Below, piece by piece: positions 43,001-55,015 of a stretch of 64,000 bases of DNA. The notes under the pieces were generated by a model that saw only the letters and a list, made by a program, of their open reading frames with translations, ran no database searches and was not told the origin of the DNA. The translations under genes and the position numbers were made by a program. Source of the DNA: Persicaria tinctoria (taxonomy: Eukaryota > Streptophyta > Magnoliopsida > Caryophyllales > Polygonaceae); contig JBANSL010000018.1 in NCBI GenBank assembly GCA_037127255.1, forward strand, positions 11,257,175 to 11,321,174, read 5' to 3'. The number at the start of each line of letters is the position of its first letter. Position 1 is the first letter of the stretch.

Positions 43001-43594
43001 ATTTTTCCCTTTTTTCCTTCCAAAAAATCTCTTGAAATCCCCCAATTAAACAGGGTGTTAGAATAGCGTAAACACATGCTTTGTGCGTTTTTTTTTTTGA
43101 TCAAATGTGCGTTTTATTGCTTTACGCAATTATGCAGGCTGCTATACTATTGTATTTCAAATACTGTAGATTTTTTTTCTGAGCGCATAATCAAATCGTA
43201 AGATTATAAAAATGAAGATAATATATTTCATATTAGATAAATATTATGTTATATCATAAAAAAAAATTCCCATAAGATTATAAAATTTTGAAAATTAACT
43301 AAATATAATCTAGACTAACTAAATATATTAAAATTTTCTTAGATTTAACGTGTAAATATAAGAAATTTCTTATACTAAATATTTTATGGGATCGTTAGAA
43401 TCATAAAAAGAGATTGGGATTGTTTTTCATTTTTGGATCGTAACGTCGTTGGAATCTTAGGATCGAATCGGGATTTTAAAAAAAATGCGACTTGGGAGTT
43501 ATATGATGAACAAGATTTACAGAAAACATGACAAAATAACTTGCTCTGTGATTTTTGTCCATGAAATGGTTAAAAGGACAAAAGACGAAAAAAC
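42058..43594. other. C/T-rich region ending in a 37-nt poly(A)
   Basis: 42140-42480 is C-rich and leader-like but contains no supported coding frame. CCCAAATC-type phrases occur at 42630-42710. A run of 37 A at 42962-42998 follows TTCTTACCCACGGT and could be the tail of an unidentified retroposed sequence. No target duplication was found. Confidence 0.35.
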
Positions 43595-43602
43595 CTTCCA
43601 AG

Positions 43603-44093
43603 TAGGAGTGTTATTCGAGTCGAACGAGCCGAGTAGGGGCATGCTCATATTCGGCTCGTTTTTGTTCGAGCTCGGCTCAAATTTTTGTCGAGCTTAGAAG
43701 TGAGCTCGAACTCGGCTCGCGAGTATTTGAAAAAACTCGAGCTCGTGCTCGTTTTGCTCGTTTTTTGTCGAGCCGAGCTCGAGCTCGTGTTATTATTGTA
43801 GCTTGTTTTTGCTGGAAATTCGTTTCTGAACTCGTTTTTAGCTCGTTTCTGAGCTCGAGCTCGTGAGCTTGTTCGAATGCCTGAAGTGAACGAGACTGAT
43901 TTAAGAGAAACCATAAAACTAAAGGGAAAAAAGCACAAGGGTAAATTTGTCCGAGCAATACGAGCTACTCGAGCTCGAGCTCGATTCAAGCTCGGGAACC
44001 CGCTCGAACTCGGCTCGTTTTTCAAATGTGAACGAGCTTGAGCCGAGTTTTTCGAGTCGAATCCGAGCAGCTCGTGTTCACATAACACCCCTA
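43603..44093. mobile_element. non-autonomous hAT element full of GAGCTCG motifs
   Basis: Ends TAGGAGTGTTATTCGAGTCG and, reverse complemented, TAGGGGTGTTATGTGAACAC. The 8-bp duplication CTTCCAAG is exact at 43595-43602 and 44094-44101. The interior is dominated by CGAGCTCGAG and GGCTCG repeats on both strands, creating long but meaningless Arg/Ser-rich frames. A relative lies at 53975-54370. Confidence 0.92.
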
Positions 44094-44397
44094 CTTCCAA
44101 GGTAGACCCTCCAAAAGCCCATTCGTTAATTATTTTGGGTCTATAAAGTTTTAGCCTAAATGTTATCAAAAGCCCATTTCTTTTTTTCTTTCTTTTTTTG
44201 GGCTCGGTTTAGAATACCAGTTTTCAGTTTAGAAAACCTGCTATGTGCGACTTCCGATTGAAGTCAAATGTTTTAGATTGACCATGATAAAGAGAGCATG
44301 GATTTGGCTTGGGTTAGATAAGAGATGAGGAGGATGAGTTGATATTAATTAGGTGATATTATGATAATATGGTACTAAAGAAAAATTGTTTAAAGTA

Positions 44398-44427
44398 CTA
44401 GGTGGCATGCCCGTGCATACGCACGGG
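44398..44427 (-). mobile_element. Helitron 3' terminus (minus strand)
   Basis: On the minus strand CCCGTGC-GTAT-GCACGGG is a perfect 7-bp hairpin, followed by CATGCCAC and terminal CTAG, then T. This is a textbook Helitron 3' end. The element would extend to higher coordinates. Its 5' end is not resolved. Confidence 0.75.
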
Positions 44428-46009
44428 ACATAGTTCATTCAAATATAATTTTTAAACTCCCATAACCTTGGTTTTTATTAACATAAATAAATAGATGTAT
44501 TTTTTATTGTAATTATAATTATTATTTTTAAAGTTTTAATGAAGAAAAAAACTTTTAACAAATTTATGTAACTTATCATGGTAGTTCACTAAGTCACATA
44601 TGGCGAAGTTTATTTTCAATTTTATTGTACATGAACTTCATATATGGCTACCAAGTTTATTTTTTAATTAATTGTATGATATTGAAATTATTGTGTATTG
44701 ATAAATAATATAATTATATATATTTGATTTAAGAAGTAAATATCATGTAAATAATTATTTTTCCTCAAAATTTTTGTCTTGCAATTATCTATCAATTTTT
44801 CATCATTCTCACATTTTTGTCCATCCTTATCAACTTATGTCAAATATATATGGTTGTCTTGAAAGTAAAACTACATGTTACTTATTTTTTTAATTAATAT
44901 TAAAGATAATCAACATTTTAACACTCCTATGCACTTTCACATTATTTTTTATTTATGTTCATACTGCTCTCTTCTTTATTGCTTAATTATAGCTTTTTTT
45001 TTAATGATGAGAAAACCATTAAACTTCTCTTTATTATGTTTGTGGGGAAAAAATCTAAAAAAAAATTAATAGATTTAAGACTATGATATTTATGAAATAG
45101 ATATTTATCCTATACAAAATCATATCGGTGGTTCTTTTGACGATAATCCGAACTATGCCGAAAATTTGATTATAAAAATAATAGAACTATATAATAATAG
45201 TAATCAATAAAATGTGAAATAAATACGTATCAAATAAACTTGTGTCAGATAATAATGCATTCATTATAACTTAACCTTATATATATTATATCCCTAATAA
45301 AATAATGCCAGTTGCCTTTAAAATAATCGTAAATACAAAAACAAATTATAGAAGCATTTTAAAATCATTTATCCAAATGAAAGCTTACGTACTTTGAATT
45401 GTTTTAAAATTGCAATTAACAACGTTATAAATTTGGGTAGTTGAAATTGTAAGAATAAGGGATCACAAATTAAAAGAAAAGTTGGTTATTTGGTATGTTT
45501 TTTTTATTTCAACGTTATAATATATATTTGGTATGTTTTTTTTTTTCATTTCAACAAAATTTCATTAAAACTGTGAGGATGGCACATAACTCTTAATTAG
45601 TTACATTCCCCCTTGTGTTCATAAAATTTATCATATAAAATAATCATATTTTTTTCGTGGTAAAATCATTACAAAATAATTATATAATTAATCATGTAAA
45701 AACATTACAAAAATTATGAGGTTACAATAACATATATACCTAGAAGTAATATAGTATATATATCGTACTCGATCTACATATATTGATTTCAAAGTACCAT
45801 ATATGGACCATCGAGTCTAATTGATTCGAGTGTAAGATCGAGCAAGTGTAGGTGCCACCCAAAAAAAAAACTCTTCATGCCCAATTCTATTTGGATCATC
45901 TTTGTTTTCATTGGAGATCTAAAATATGGTTTCTCGATCGACTTCCTTGAATCCATTGTTTTCTACATACACAACAACAAACTTGGCCACTATTGTAATA
46001 ATAGAAACT
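44428..46009. other. AT-rich stretch, probable Helitron body
   Basis: No open frame with a recognisable Rep/helicase or other domain. If the 44398 terminus is real, part of this is a non-autonomous Helitron. Confidence 0.35.
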
Positions 46010-46017
46010 AATACTAT

Positions 46018-46221
46018 CAATGTTCTAAAAAACGCTTGGCGGATGCTTGACGGTAAGGTAGGGTTAAGGGTCTAGGCGGGGTCTAGGCGGATTTCATGGC
46101 GGGTCTTTGCATGCAGTCTAGGCGGGTTTTGATGACCTTGACAGTCTTGACGGCGGGGCGAGTTGAAGAGTTTAGGCGGGAGTCTAGGCGGGTCTTGATT
46201 GAAGGGTTTTTTAAAACAGTG
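46018..46221. mobile_element. 204-bp hAT-type MITE
   Basis: Ends CAATGTTCTAAAAAACGC and, reverse complemented, CACTGTTTTAAAAAACCC. The 8-bp duplication AATACTAT is exact at 46010-46017 and 46222-46229. The interior repeats TCTAGGCGGG at least five times. Confidence 0.85.
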
Positions 46222-46229
46222 AATACTAT

Positions 46230-46429
46230 ATGTAGTATATGATAAGTTGCAAAATAATATACAAAATACCATGAAAAGTTACAACAATTAATTGAAGTTA
46301 CGTGGGGAGGAAGAGATCGAGTAGTCTAATTGAGAATGTGAACTTTGGACTTTTCCATGCATCCATAGCATCTTTCTTCAAAGCCCGCGTAGAACAAAGT
46401 TTTAGGGAATTAGTTTGAGCCCTTAAATA

Positions 46430-46463
<34 letters not shown>

Positions 46464-47520
46464 CCTTAATAAAAACGATCATCTAAGAGAATTGAGGGTA
46501 ATCGACCAGTCAATTCAATCCTATGATCTCTAAGTTTATATATAGTGAGAATTGTTCCATTCTTAAACAGAAAAGTTCATCAATAATCAACGCCTATTGA
46601 GAATACAAAACACCAACCAAAACTAAAAGACATTTAATTCTATAATAATAGAGTAGAAGGTAATTAGAATGCAAACCATTCATATTCTATTATCAGTGAC
46701 AATATGAGAGTAATATTTTGCCCGTTCACTTTCTCCCCTTGTTGAATGAAATTGAAGACAAAAGACTTTGTTTTTCTTTCATAAAATAATGGACTATTTA
46801 TTTTCATCTTATTCTCCATTTTAATATTCCTCTTTTTTTCTTTCAAAAATCAAATTTATATAATATTTTAGATTATCGATTACTAATTTTTAATATTTAT
46901 TTTGATCTTATTTTCCATGTAACTTTTTGCTAATGCTAATTAATAGGAGGAAATAAAAGGAGTGGATGCTTCGATTCTTCTAAAGATCAATCGGTGGCAA
47001 TTGGGTTTGAATTAACTTTCAATTAGCATTGAATAGGCAAAATGGAAAAAAGATATAATTATCAAAATATATCAATTTTAGGTTTTATGTCACACATTTA
47101 TGGATATACATTACAACTTTTCTTGTTATTATAAACAGTGGTAATTAAAATCTAATTATTGAAAATTTTAGAAGGTTTTAACCTAAATGTCATACTCTTC
47201 AATCTGCATTATTTGGTTGATTATTTTTAAAATTGAATATCATTATTTTAGATCATTCTTTTAAATATGTTAACTATATATGTATTTAATAATGATTTTT
47301 CTTGCAGTTGTTTGTTGGTATGTATAAACTTTTGAGTATTGATCATATTTTGAGAAGTAGAAATTTAATTTATAATTTAAAATAATAGAAAAAAAATTAT
47401 TCAGCTTCAACGAAGAGTTATAAATATTTCAATTAAAATTTAAAAAATAAATATCAAGTATCACAACTAATTGAATAATTAAATTTAAATCCTTAAGTAT
47501 TTAGAATATACTTATAACTT
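46230..47520. other. AT-rich intergenic stretch with (TA)n
   Basis: A TA microsatellite lies at about 46432-46462. No gene or paired terminal repeats were recognised. Confidence 0.45.
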
Positions 47521-47529
47521 TACATTGTC

Positions 47530-47897
47530 CTTCTCAGTTATAACTTTCTCTCCATTCACCAGACTCCTCATATCCGCTTTCCAAGTTTGTTTGCCGAAGT
47601 TTCAGAAGTTCCTCAACATCACCAACGATTTATTGGGCTTCTTGGAGTGCCATTGATGTAACTCCAGGAGCCGACCGGTCCTAAAATACCAATCAATGAA
47701 ATGCGAAACAGAAATCAAAATAACTTTAACCAATAATAAGAACCATGAGGCGGGAAGTACCTGGGAATTCCACGTTCATTAAGATCATCTTCATCTACAA
47801 TGAAATCGACCACTTCATCTTCCTCACCAATATCCATATCTTCCTCCTTCCCCCTCTTTTTGCTCTTCCTCCTCATGGATGTCATCCAGTGGCCCTT
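47530..47897 (-). pseudogene. SPT6-like gene fragment, two broken exons
   Basis: On the minus strand an exon at 47897-47761 encodes MRRKSKKRGKEEDMDIGEED then EVVDFIVDEDDLNERGIP, before a GT. The next begins after an AG at 47681 and reads SAPGVTSMALQEAQ, a TAA stop, then VGDVEELLKLRQTNLESGYE. Both match what I know of the N-terminal acidic region of plant SPT6 homologues (histone chaperone and transcription elongation factor): a FIVDEDD block, then a block near APGV..ALQEA..IFGDVEELL. The premature stop, the phase mismatch across the intron and the loss of the following conserved region show a dead partial duplicate. Because an intron is kept, it was copied through DNA. Confidence 0.6.
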
Positions 47898-49927
47898 CTA
47901 TATAACATCATAAAGTCACAAGTAATATTAAATATAAATATATATACATATATCATGTTAAACAACATTTGAGTATTGATATTTTGGATAACAATCAAGC
48001 CTATATGTTTTGGATAACGATCGAGCGACCAATATTAACTTTACATTATCATATACCTAGAAGTTTTACTTTCTCAACAATATGAAAACTAATCTAATAA
48101 ACTGCATGGGTAAAGAGATTAAAAAAAAATAGCAAGTGTTGAAAGAGATGAATCTTACCATAAAAATCATAGTTGTCCAGGACCACCAAGTATAATAGAA
48201 GCTCAAAATTCGCCACATCTTACTTCAAAGACCATGGAAATAATGCAAGAAACGTGTATATTTGAATTCAAAAATCCTTGACACACGTACTAATTAAACA
48301 CATAATCAAACCTGCAAGAAATAATGGATGATGATCAGATTTATACATAAGCATATACATATATATGTGCAAGAAAAATAATAGACAGAGGAAAAATTTG
48401 CAAATGACGGGTATTGGGTTGGGGTAGAGATCGCATCAGTTTTCACTATATATATATCAAGGAGCCAACTAAATGAATGATGTTAAAAGCTTATAATTAA
48501 TTGAGGTTGAAACGTAACGGCTCTAATTAATTAATTTTATGAATTAATTGAAGGTTAGCAACCGGCTAGGACTCGGAGTATAAGTAACGGCTATGATAAA
48601 AAAGAAGGCAATTAAGTTTTGTAGTAAATGTTATTTCATAAAGATGAAACTCCTAATCTCTATCCCACTAAACGTCTAATCACACGACTCTATTAAATGA
48701 ATAACCGGTTAAACGGATAACCGAGAACACAATTATAGCATTTATGGTGGGGGCTGAACACAACTTTTACTAGATATATATTATTTTGTTTAAAGTATTT
48801 AGGGTTGGTAGTGCAGAGAACCAAAAAAGTTGATGAAGACAATATTAAACATTGAATAGAGGTGCGATGGTAATAGAGAGCAACATCGAGAGTTTTGTGC
48901 AATAGAAAAGTGTTCATAAAAGGCAAAGAGAAATTCTATATATAAGACACTGGTGAGGCATGTCTTGTTGTATGGGCCATCGGGTAGGGCGTTGGCCGAC
49001 CACAAAAACACAAGAACATAGGATTGGTAGCAAAGATGGTTGTTATCAGATAGATGTGTTGGCACACATGAAGTTATCTATGATAATATACGAGTGTCTA
49101 TTGTTGAGGATATGCTCAGTCACTTGAGACTTCGATGATTTGGATATATACAGAGGAGTGACTCAACTACGTTGGTCCGTGGGTCAGTAGGTGTAACAAC
49201 CTATCGATAATTCTATAAATAATGTTAACCGTTTTAGGGGCAACTAAAGAAGGGTTAGAATCGAAGTAATTAGATAGATCATTAGATCTTATTTGTGTGA
49301 ATCTCACAAAAGACATAGCTCCCGATTAAATAAGGGGGAGGACCGGAGGAGCATCATTCGAGTTGAGAAGGGCTAGTTTCAGATATTATGAGTTGTCAAA
49401 AATCAAATCCTTTAATTTTTTTTTTTAGTTTGTTTTTTCTTTTCATCATCTCCTTGTTTTTCCCTTCTTCTGTTCTTCTTCATCTTTTTCATCCCCTCAT
49501 GAAGGTGTACCAATTAGCGATAGTTGACTTGAAAGGAAGTCTACTGTCATTAAAAAAACGACTCACTAACTGACATGAAGAAATAGATGAATGAGTAGTA
49601 GGAATATAGGGTGATGATAGTGATACCCCGACGCCCACAACGGCCATGTTGCACATAATTACCAAATTCCACATGCTAGCAGCATATTATATATAATAAC
49701 AATATCTAGTTGTTTTTTCATATAATCATGATTCATGTATTATTATGTATGTGTTAGGTAATCCTTAACTAATTAATCACTAAAAAAAAGCCGCATATAG
49801 TTGTTCACAAGATGCATGTCTTAATCATGTTGTTCCCGGTTTACATTGTTGGCATTTGGAGGTTATGTTTATGATTAGTGGCAGAGTCAGAAAATTTTGG
49901 GAAGGAGTACAATTATACTTATACGAT
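47898..49927. other. non-coding stretch
   Basis: A possible further exon of the SPT6-like relic ends at a GTAAG on the minus strand near 48160, but the match is too weak to call. The remainder has only short frames without domains. Confidence 0.35.
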
Positions 49928-51460
49928 ATCCACTGCTAGAAACACGCGTGATTGCCACAAAACACTGGCCTCGGAATAATTCGAGGTTAATTTCGATGTT
50001 AGTACCCTCGATTTTACTCTCGAAGATTTATTTCGATGCTAAATAGAATCGAAATATTATTGAAGCTACAATTTGAGGCTAATTGCCAACGAAATAAATT
50101 TCGATACCCATTTCGTAGCCATATAGCAATGAAAAATATTCACGGCCAAACTTGAGGCCTTATTCGAGGCCAATTAGCCTCATACTAAGATGGAGGCTAT
50201 TTTCGATGCTACATTCGTGTGTAGCGTGACCACCAAATTGATTTTCGAGGTTAAATTCGAAGTTAATAGTTGACCAGGAATCTGAGGGTAAAGTCGATGT
50301 TATTTTCGAGACAAACATGCAGTATATTTGTTCCGAGCGTGGTCGAGGCTGTCTTCTAGGCCGTTTTCGAGGCTAATGTGTACTCAACTTGTTGAACTTA
50401 TCAAATGTGATACTTCATTCTTTTGCATTCTCACGGTTAAGGAGAGATTTAAATTTTCTACTTGTTCAAGTTTGGTGAAAATTGGTCAACAATATTAAAT
50501 CATATTTATATGTAATTTATTTATCATGTCAAGTAATTAAATAATTTTTGTAAATTTAGTTCCATCTAATAATGACGTGTTTAGTATTTGTGATATGATT
50601 TTCAAAATGCAAAATAACTTGAATTAAAATTATATATATAAATAAATGTGTGAGAAAAAAATTGATTAATAGCCTCGAAAGTACGAACTCGATGGTATAT
50701 TTGAAGCTATTGGCATCGAATATAGCCTCGAGTTCTTTGTTTCGAGGCTATTCAAGAATTTTAGAGCTAAATTGATGTCAAAATTTAGGGACAATTTGTT
50801 AGGATACGGGTCTTGACGAGACCCAAATTTGTTATAGCCTGACCTTATAGTGAGACGGACCAGATCAGTCAATATTGTTTTGGTCGAGATCAACGGGCTT
50901 ACCTAAGATAATGGGTTCATTTTAACCCTATTATCATAACCTGGGTCGTCGAACCACTAATATTTCACTAAACAATCTGTTCTTCTTCCGATTTTGGGTT
51001 CATCAAGGCTAATTGAAAAGAAGTAACTAGGCTTACGGTATTACGTCATGGAAATTATACTCTTTTTTTACCTGTCTCTTACAATTGTTCCTTTAATCTG
51101 ATGGGCAAACGGTCTTCCTCCAAGAAGTCGACAGGGTTTGTTTTGATTTAATTTCTCAACGCGGATGGGTAATCGTTTGTATAAGCCTTTAATCTCTCTC
51201 CTTCCCAAAAAGCCCCTTTCATCCGTTTCTAGATCCGGTTTTATATGCCATTTTATCCCAGTGCTATACATGTCATTATAATTCGTCGGACAAATGTACT
51301 TCGGTGATGATCATGTGGCAAATATCGATTGACACGTGGTAGGTGGGCATGGAATCCACCTAGAATTTCGGGAGGATTGTTTTATTCTATCTATTTCAAA
51401 TCTCTTAAATCATTTTCATTGATATAATTTATAAAATATGTATTTTCTTTCTTGGAGGCC

Positions 51461-51590
51461 ATATGGATAATTCACAGAGGAGAATGTCGTTAGGTTTCAC
51501 CTCGCCAAAGAAATAATAACTCAAACTAACCAACTAACTAATATAGTGATAAGTAAGGAGGCCATATGGATAATTCACAGAGGAGAATGT
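51461..51590. repeat. direct repeat inside the CACTA element
   Basis: GAGGCCATATGGATAATTCACAGAGGAGAATGTCGTT occurs at about 51455-51492 and again at 51558-51594, about 100 bp apart and almost identical. Confidence 0.8.
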
Positions 51591-51898
51591 CGTTTGGGAT
51601 TAGTTTGATATTTGATAAGAGGAGACAAGCTTAAAAGTCAACTTCAACTAGGGGCTTTCATGTTTTTGATGAGTTTATACTTTATATAGTTGTAGTGTTT
51701 CATGTCGATCAGCTTCATTCATTCTTTGGTTTTGATACCTTGGTAATCTTATTTAAATTGATTAAAAAAAAAGCAACTCAGAACTGAATTTTATTGGCAT
51801 GATAAATCATACGCAGCTTCACACATTTGGAAAGGTTGACTTTGTTGTGTGATGTTTTATGTATATAGTTTAGCTTCACACGTTTCTGGTTGTGCAGA

Positions 51899-52725
51899 TG
51901 TTAGAATTCAATGATGCAGATCAGATGGCAAAGGTACAACTCTTAAAGCTACTGATCAGATGGCAAAGGTACAACTCTTAAAGCTGCTGATCAGTTTATT
52001 GCATTAGCTTTAGAAATTCGATGGACCTGATAGGAAACTTAGCCTCAGACCCTTATCATCTTCTTACACTGTTATCAGGAAGTAGAACCTTCGGAATCAG
52101 CAAACACTGCCTCTAATGTCACGGAGGAGCTGAAATTGAAGTTAGATCGCACAGCTCGACAAGGTAAAAGAACCCACATCATGATTTGTTGTCCAGTCAT
52201 CTTTCAAGTTTTATTATGTGAATACGTATGAACAATCTCTGGAATTGCAGGGACTCACCCTCCACTAAGATCAATGGAGAAAACAAATCAACTGAGCATA
52301 TCAATTTGGCATCTGAGGTACAGAGATCTTGTTAAGTTGTCATATACTTGCTAGGAAATCATTCACCTGTCCACGCTGTCTAACCTTTGTGTGCCTACTA
52401 ACTAAAATGTTTAGGCTTATGTAGAAGAAAAATCTTGCAAGATTGCTGAGGGAATTCCTACAGAAAATGGAAGGTTGGTTTATTTTTCCACAGTTTTCTT
52501 ATATTATGAAGTTATTTCGTGTCATATTATTTAAATTATATTCAAAATGTTATATTATTATTATTCTTTAACAATGATATTATAAATACTCCATTTTCTC
52601 CTCCTGTGTCGATTATTCCAGAGGTTAATCAGGCTGCCGCTAAAGCAATGATGTTTCTTCTGGCATTACCAATGGCAGTGGATATCTTGACTCTGTCAGC
52701 TTGGATGACATGCCTGTGAATTTTT
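51899..52725 (+). pseudogene. captured multi-exon gene relic in the CACTA element
   Basis: Exon-like blocks end at 52163, then span 52251-52317, 52415-52473 and 52622-52725, with GT-AG introns between. One phase runs through them: SSTR, DSPSTKINGENKSTEHINLA, SEAYVEEKSCKIAEGIPTEN, then a block with two TAA stops and SGITNGSGYLDSVSLDDMPV. I cannot name the source gene. At the start, GATCAGATGGCAAAGGTACA is tandemly duplicated (51917-51990). Spliceable blocks in a constant phase are what gene capture by a CACTA element would leave. Confidence 0.5.
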
Positions 52726-53085
52726 GTAAGTGAATATTTTTCTTGGCTCTTTTTTTCTTTGGGTGTTTCGGTGTGCCATTACATTTCTGCAATTGTAACT
52801 TCTTTTTTTGTGTTTCTGTTCTGCATTTTAACAGCAGCTCACTGTCCACCTTCATGTAACTTCTTTTTACATCATCCAGCAAGTACTCCATCTGACGACA
52901 ACCAGAAAGATGGAGCTCAGTGACACACCTAAGGATGTCGACCCAACTTGAAAGTATCTCACCATCATACTTTTCAATTTTCAAATCTTTGATGCCTTAC
53001 CTTTCCAGCTAGGAAGGTCTCCTTATTTTTAATCTTTTCACAATGATACATATATATATATATATAGAAAGAAAAACCGATAAAA

Positions 53086-53116
53086 CCGCGTGCGTATGCG
53101 CCCGGTTATTGCCTAG
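53086..53116 (+). mobile_element. Helitron-like 3' terminus inside the CACTA element
   Basis: An imperfect GC hairpin (ACCGCGTGCGTATGCGCCCG) is followed by GTTATTGC and CTAG, then T. This suggests that part of the captured segment may have arrived with a Helitron. No 5' end was identified. Confidence 0.4.
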
Positions 53117-53974
53117 TGTATTATAAAAGCCCTAACATGGTTTATTAAGGAGCTTGAATGTATATTTTATTAACAGAATTAGCTATATTTTATGATTGAA
53201 TTGGTTGTGCTTTGTATGATCAAAAGTTTTGAAGGTTATAATTTCTTTTATATGATGAATATAAATATAAAGAAAAGTGAGATCAAATATATCGCTAGAT
53301 TTGTGGCTAAAACAACCTCGTAATTAGCCTTGAATGTAACCATGAAATTTCAAAAATATTGATGTATTTTTAATCAAATTTTCGAGCCTGTTAACTAAAA
53401 TTTCGAGGTTAAATTTAAGGGCCGTTTAACCTCGAAATTTACCAAAGAACAAATTCGTGGTCAAAATTCGATATTGTTTAGCCTCGAATTCTTATACCTC
53501 GAATAGTGGCTCGAAATTTATTTGTTCCTAAATTTGAAGTTATAGGCTTGGAGCTCAAGGCTACGGGAAATTGCCCTCAAAGAAAAATTCGATGCTATTT
53601 CCCCTCAATTAATAATTTTGAGGCTAATTTTTCGTAACCAAATTTAGCCTCGCGTTTATTGGGTCGGATTTAAATTCGAGGTTAAATCCGAGGTTGTTTT
53701 CGGGGGCAAGCTTTTTCGAAGGTATTTTCGAGGTCACTTCCGTAACTAAATTCGTGGCAATCACGCGTGTTTCTAGCAGTGATCGGTTTAGATTAAGTCG
53801 GTATAAGGAATTTTATATAATATGAAAATAAATGATGTTATTTTAATATAAAATTTCATCAGCTTATGATCATTTTTTCCGTTTTAAAAATATAAACAAA
53901 TGAAATATTTGGAAAAAAAAATATTCCACTAAATAAGAATGGAAAACGCAATATAATAAACATTAAGTCATTAT

Positions 53975-54370
53975 TAGGGTTGTTATATGAGTCGAGAAAC
54001 TCGAGTTTGACCCGGGTTCTCCTAACAACGAAAAAAAGCTTAGCTTGAGCTTCATTTACTATATGAGTTAAGCATGAGCACATTTTCAAGGTTCATTCAA
54101 AGATCGACTCAGATCGAGTTAAGCTTGATTTTTTTGAAATTTATAAAATTTTATTTTATTTACTATCTCATAAGCAAGTAAGGTTGCATAATACTAGGAA
54201 AAAAAACTCAACTCGAGCTCGTTCATTTACTAAACAAGCCCAATATGAGCTTTATTCTAAATTTAGGCTCGACTTGAGCTCGAATATATCGTTTCCAAAC
54301 TAGCTTTTATATATATATATATATATATATCAGGCAATACTAGACTTGTTTAAATCTAATAACAACCCTA
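53975..54370. mobile_element. non-autonomous hAT element, related to 43603
   Basis: Ends TAGGGTTGTTATATGAGTCG and, reverse complemented, TAGGGTTGTTATTAGATTTA. The flanking 8-mers GTCATTAT and TTCAATAT agree at 6 of 8 positions, suggesting a decayed duplication. Interior TTGAGCTCG and CTCGAGTT motifs resemble those in the element at 43603. Contains a TA microsatellite at about 54304-54331. Confidence 0.7.
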
Positions 54371-54779
54371 TTCAATATATATGTAACTTGTTGCACTCTT
54401 AACATATAATAATGTATAACCAACTATAAAACATTTTAACTTGAATAACTTATTATCTAATTGTCAAAATGATTAATATAACCTTTCATTTCGAAGCTCC
54501 CGAGATGAATTATAGTATGTGAATGTTAATTTCAATAAAAATATAAAAGCATTATAGTCTATTGAAATAAAATTAAAGTGATTAATATACCTTTAGTTTT
54601 TAAACATTCATAAATTTTTACTCAGATGTTGGATCAGGGCGTATTATATATCAAAATGAAGTCATCGACGAGGATAACACATCTAGCTAGTTCTTCAAAT
54701 GAGAAGGGGGTGCGTGACCCTTTAGGCCTCCTTGGCTCCGCCACTATTCACGACAAGTACACACCTGTGTTGAAACCTA

Positions 54780-55015
54780 CTTCCTCCATTCACAAATATA
54801 AGTCGTTTTACTTTCTGGCACATTTTTTAAGGAGTTAAAAACTATATAAAAATATTAATTTTTTATTAAAATTTTAAAATAATATTATACTTAATATTAA
54901 TAAGTATAATATTATTTTTAAAAAAATAAAAAAAAAATTCATATTTTATATAGTTTTTACCTCCTTAAAATACGTATCAGAAAGACAAACGACTTTAATT
55001 TGTGAACGAAGGGAG
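54780..55015. mobile_element. Stowaway-like MITE with TA duplication
   Basis: Left end CTTCCTCCATTCACAAATAT, right end complement CTCCCTTCGTTCACAAATTA, TA at 54778-54779 and 55016-55017. It has long mirrored arms (AAGGAGTTAAAAACTATATA on the left), 236 bp in total, and is related in arm sequence to the MITE at 3171. Confidence 0.85.

Larger units (their letters stand above)
49931..53781. mobile_element. complete non-autonomous CACTA element, 3.85 kb
   Basis: Both ends carry an identical 28-bp inverted repeat beginning CACTGCTAGAAACACGCGTG. The 3-bp duplication ATC is exact at 49928-49930 and 53782-53784. Roughly 400-500 bp inside each end is filled with TTCGAGGCTAA and TTTCGATGCTAA subterminal motifs on both strands. 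These are the diagnostic features of CACTA/En-Spm elements. No transposase was found. The centre contains relics of a foreign multi-exon gene (51899-52725) and a Helitron-like terminus. Confidence 0.93.

Noticed and set aside
43645..44169. 174-codon Arg/Ser-rich frame
   Set aside because: Direct consequence of GAGCTCG repeats within the hAT element and it runs beyond the element's end.
52640..52984. 114-codon Lys-rich frame on the minus strand
   Set aside because: It overlaps the plus-strand exon relics of the CACTA element, which have splice sites and consistent phase.
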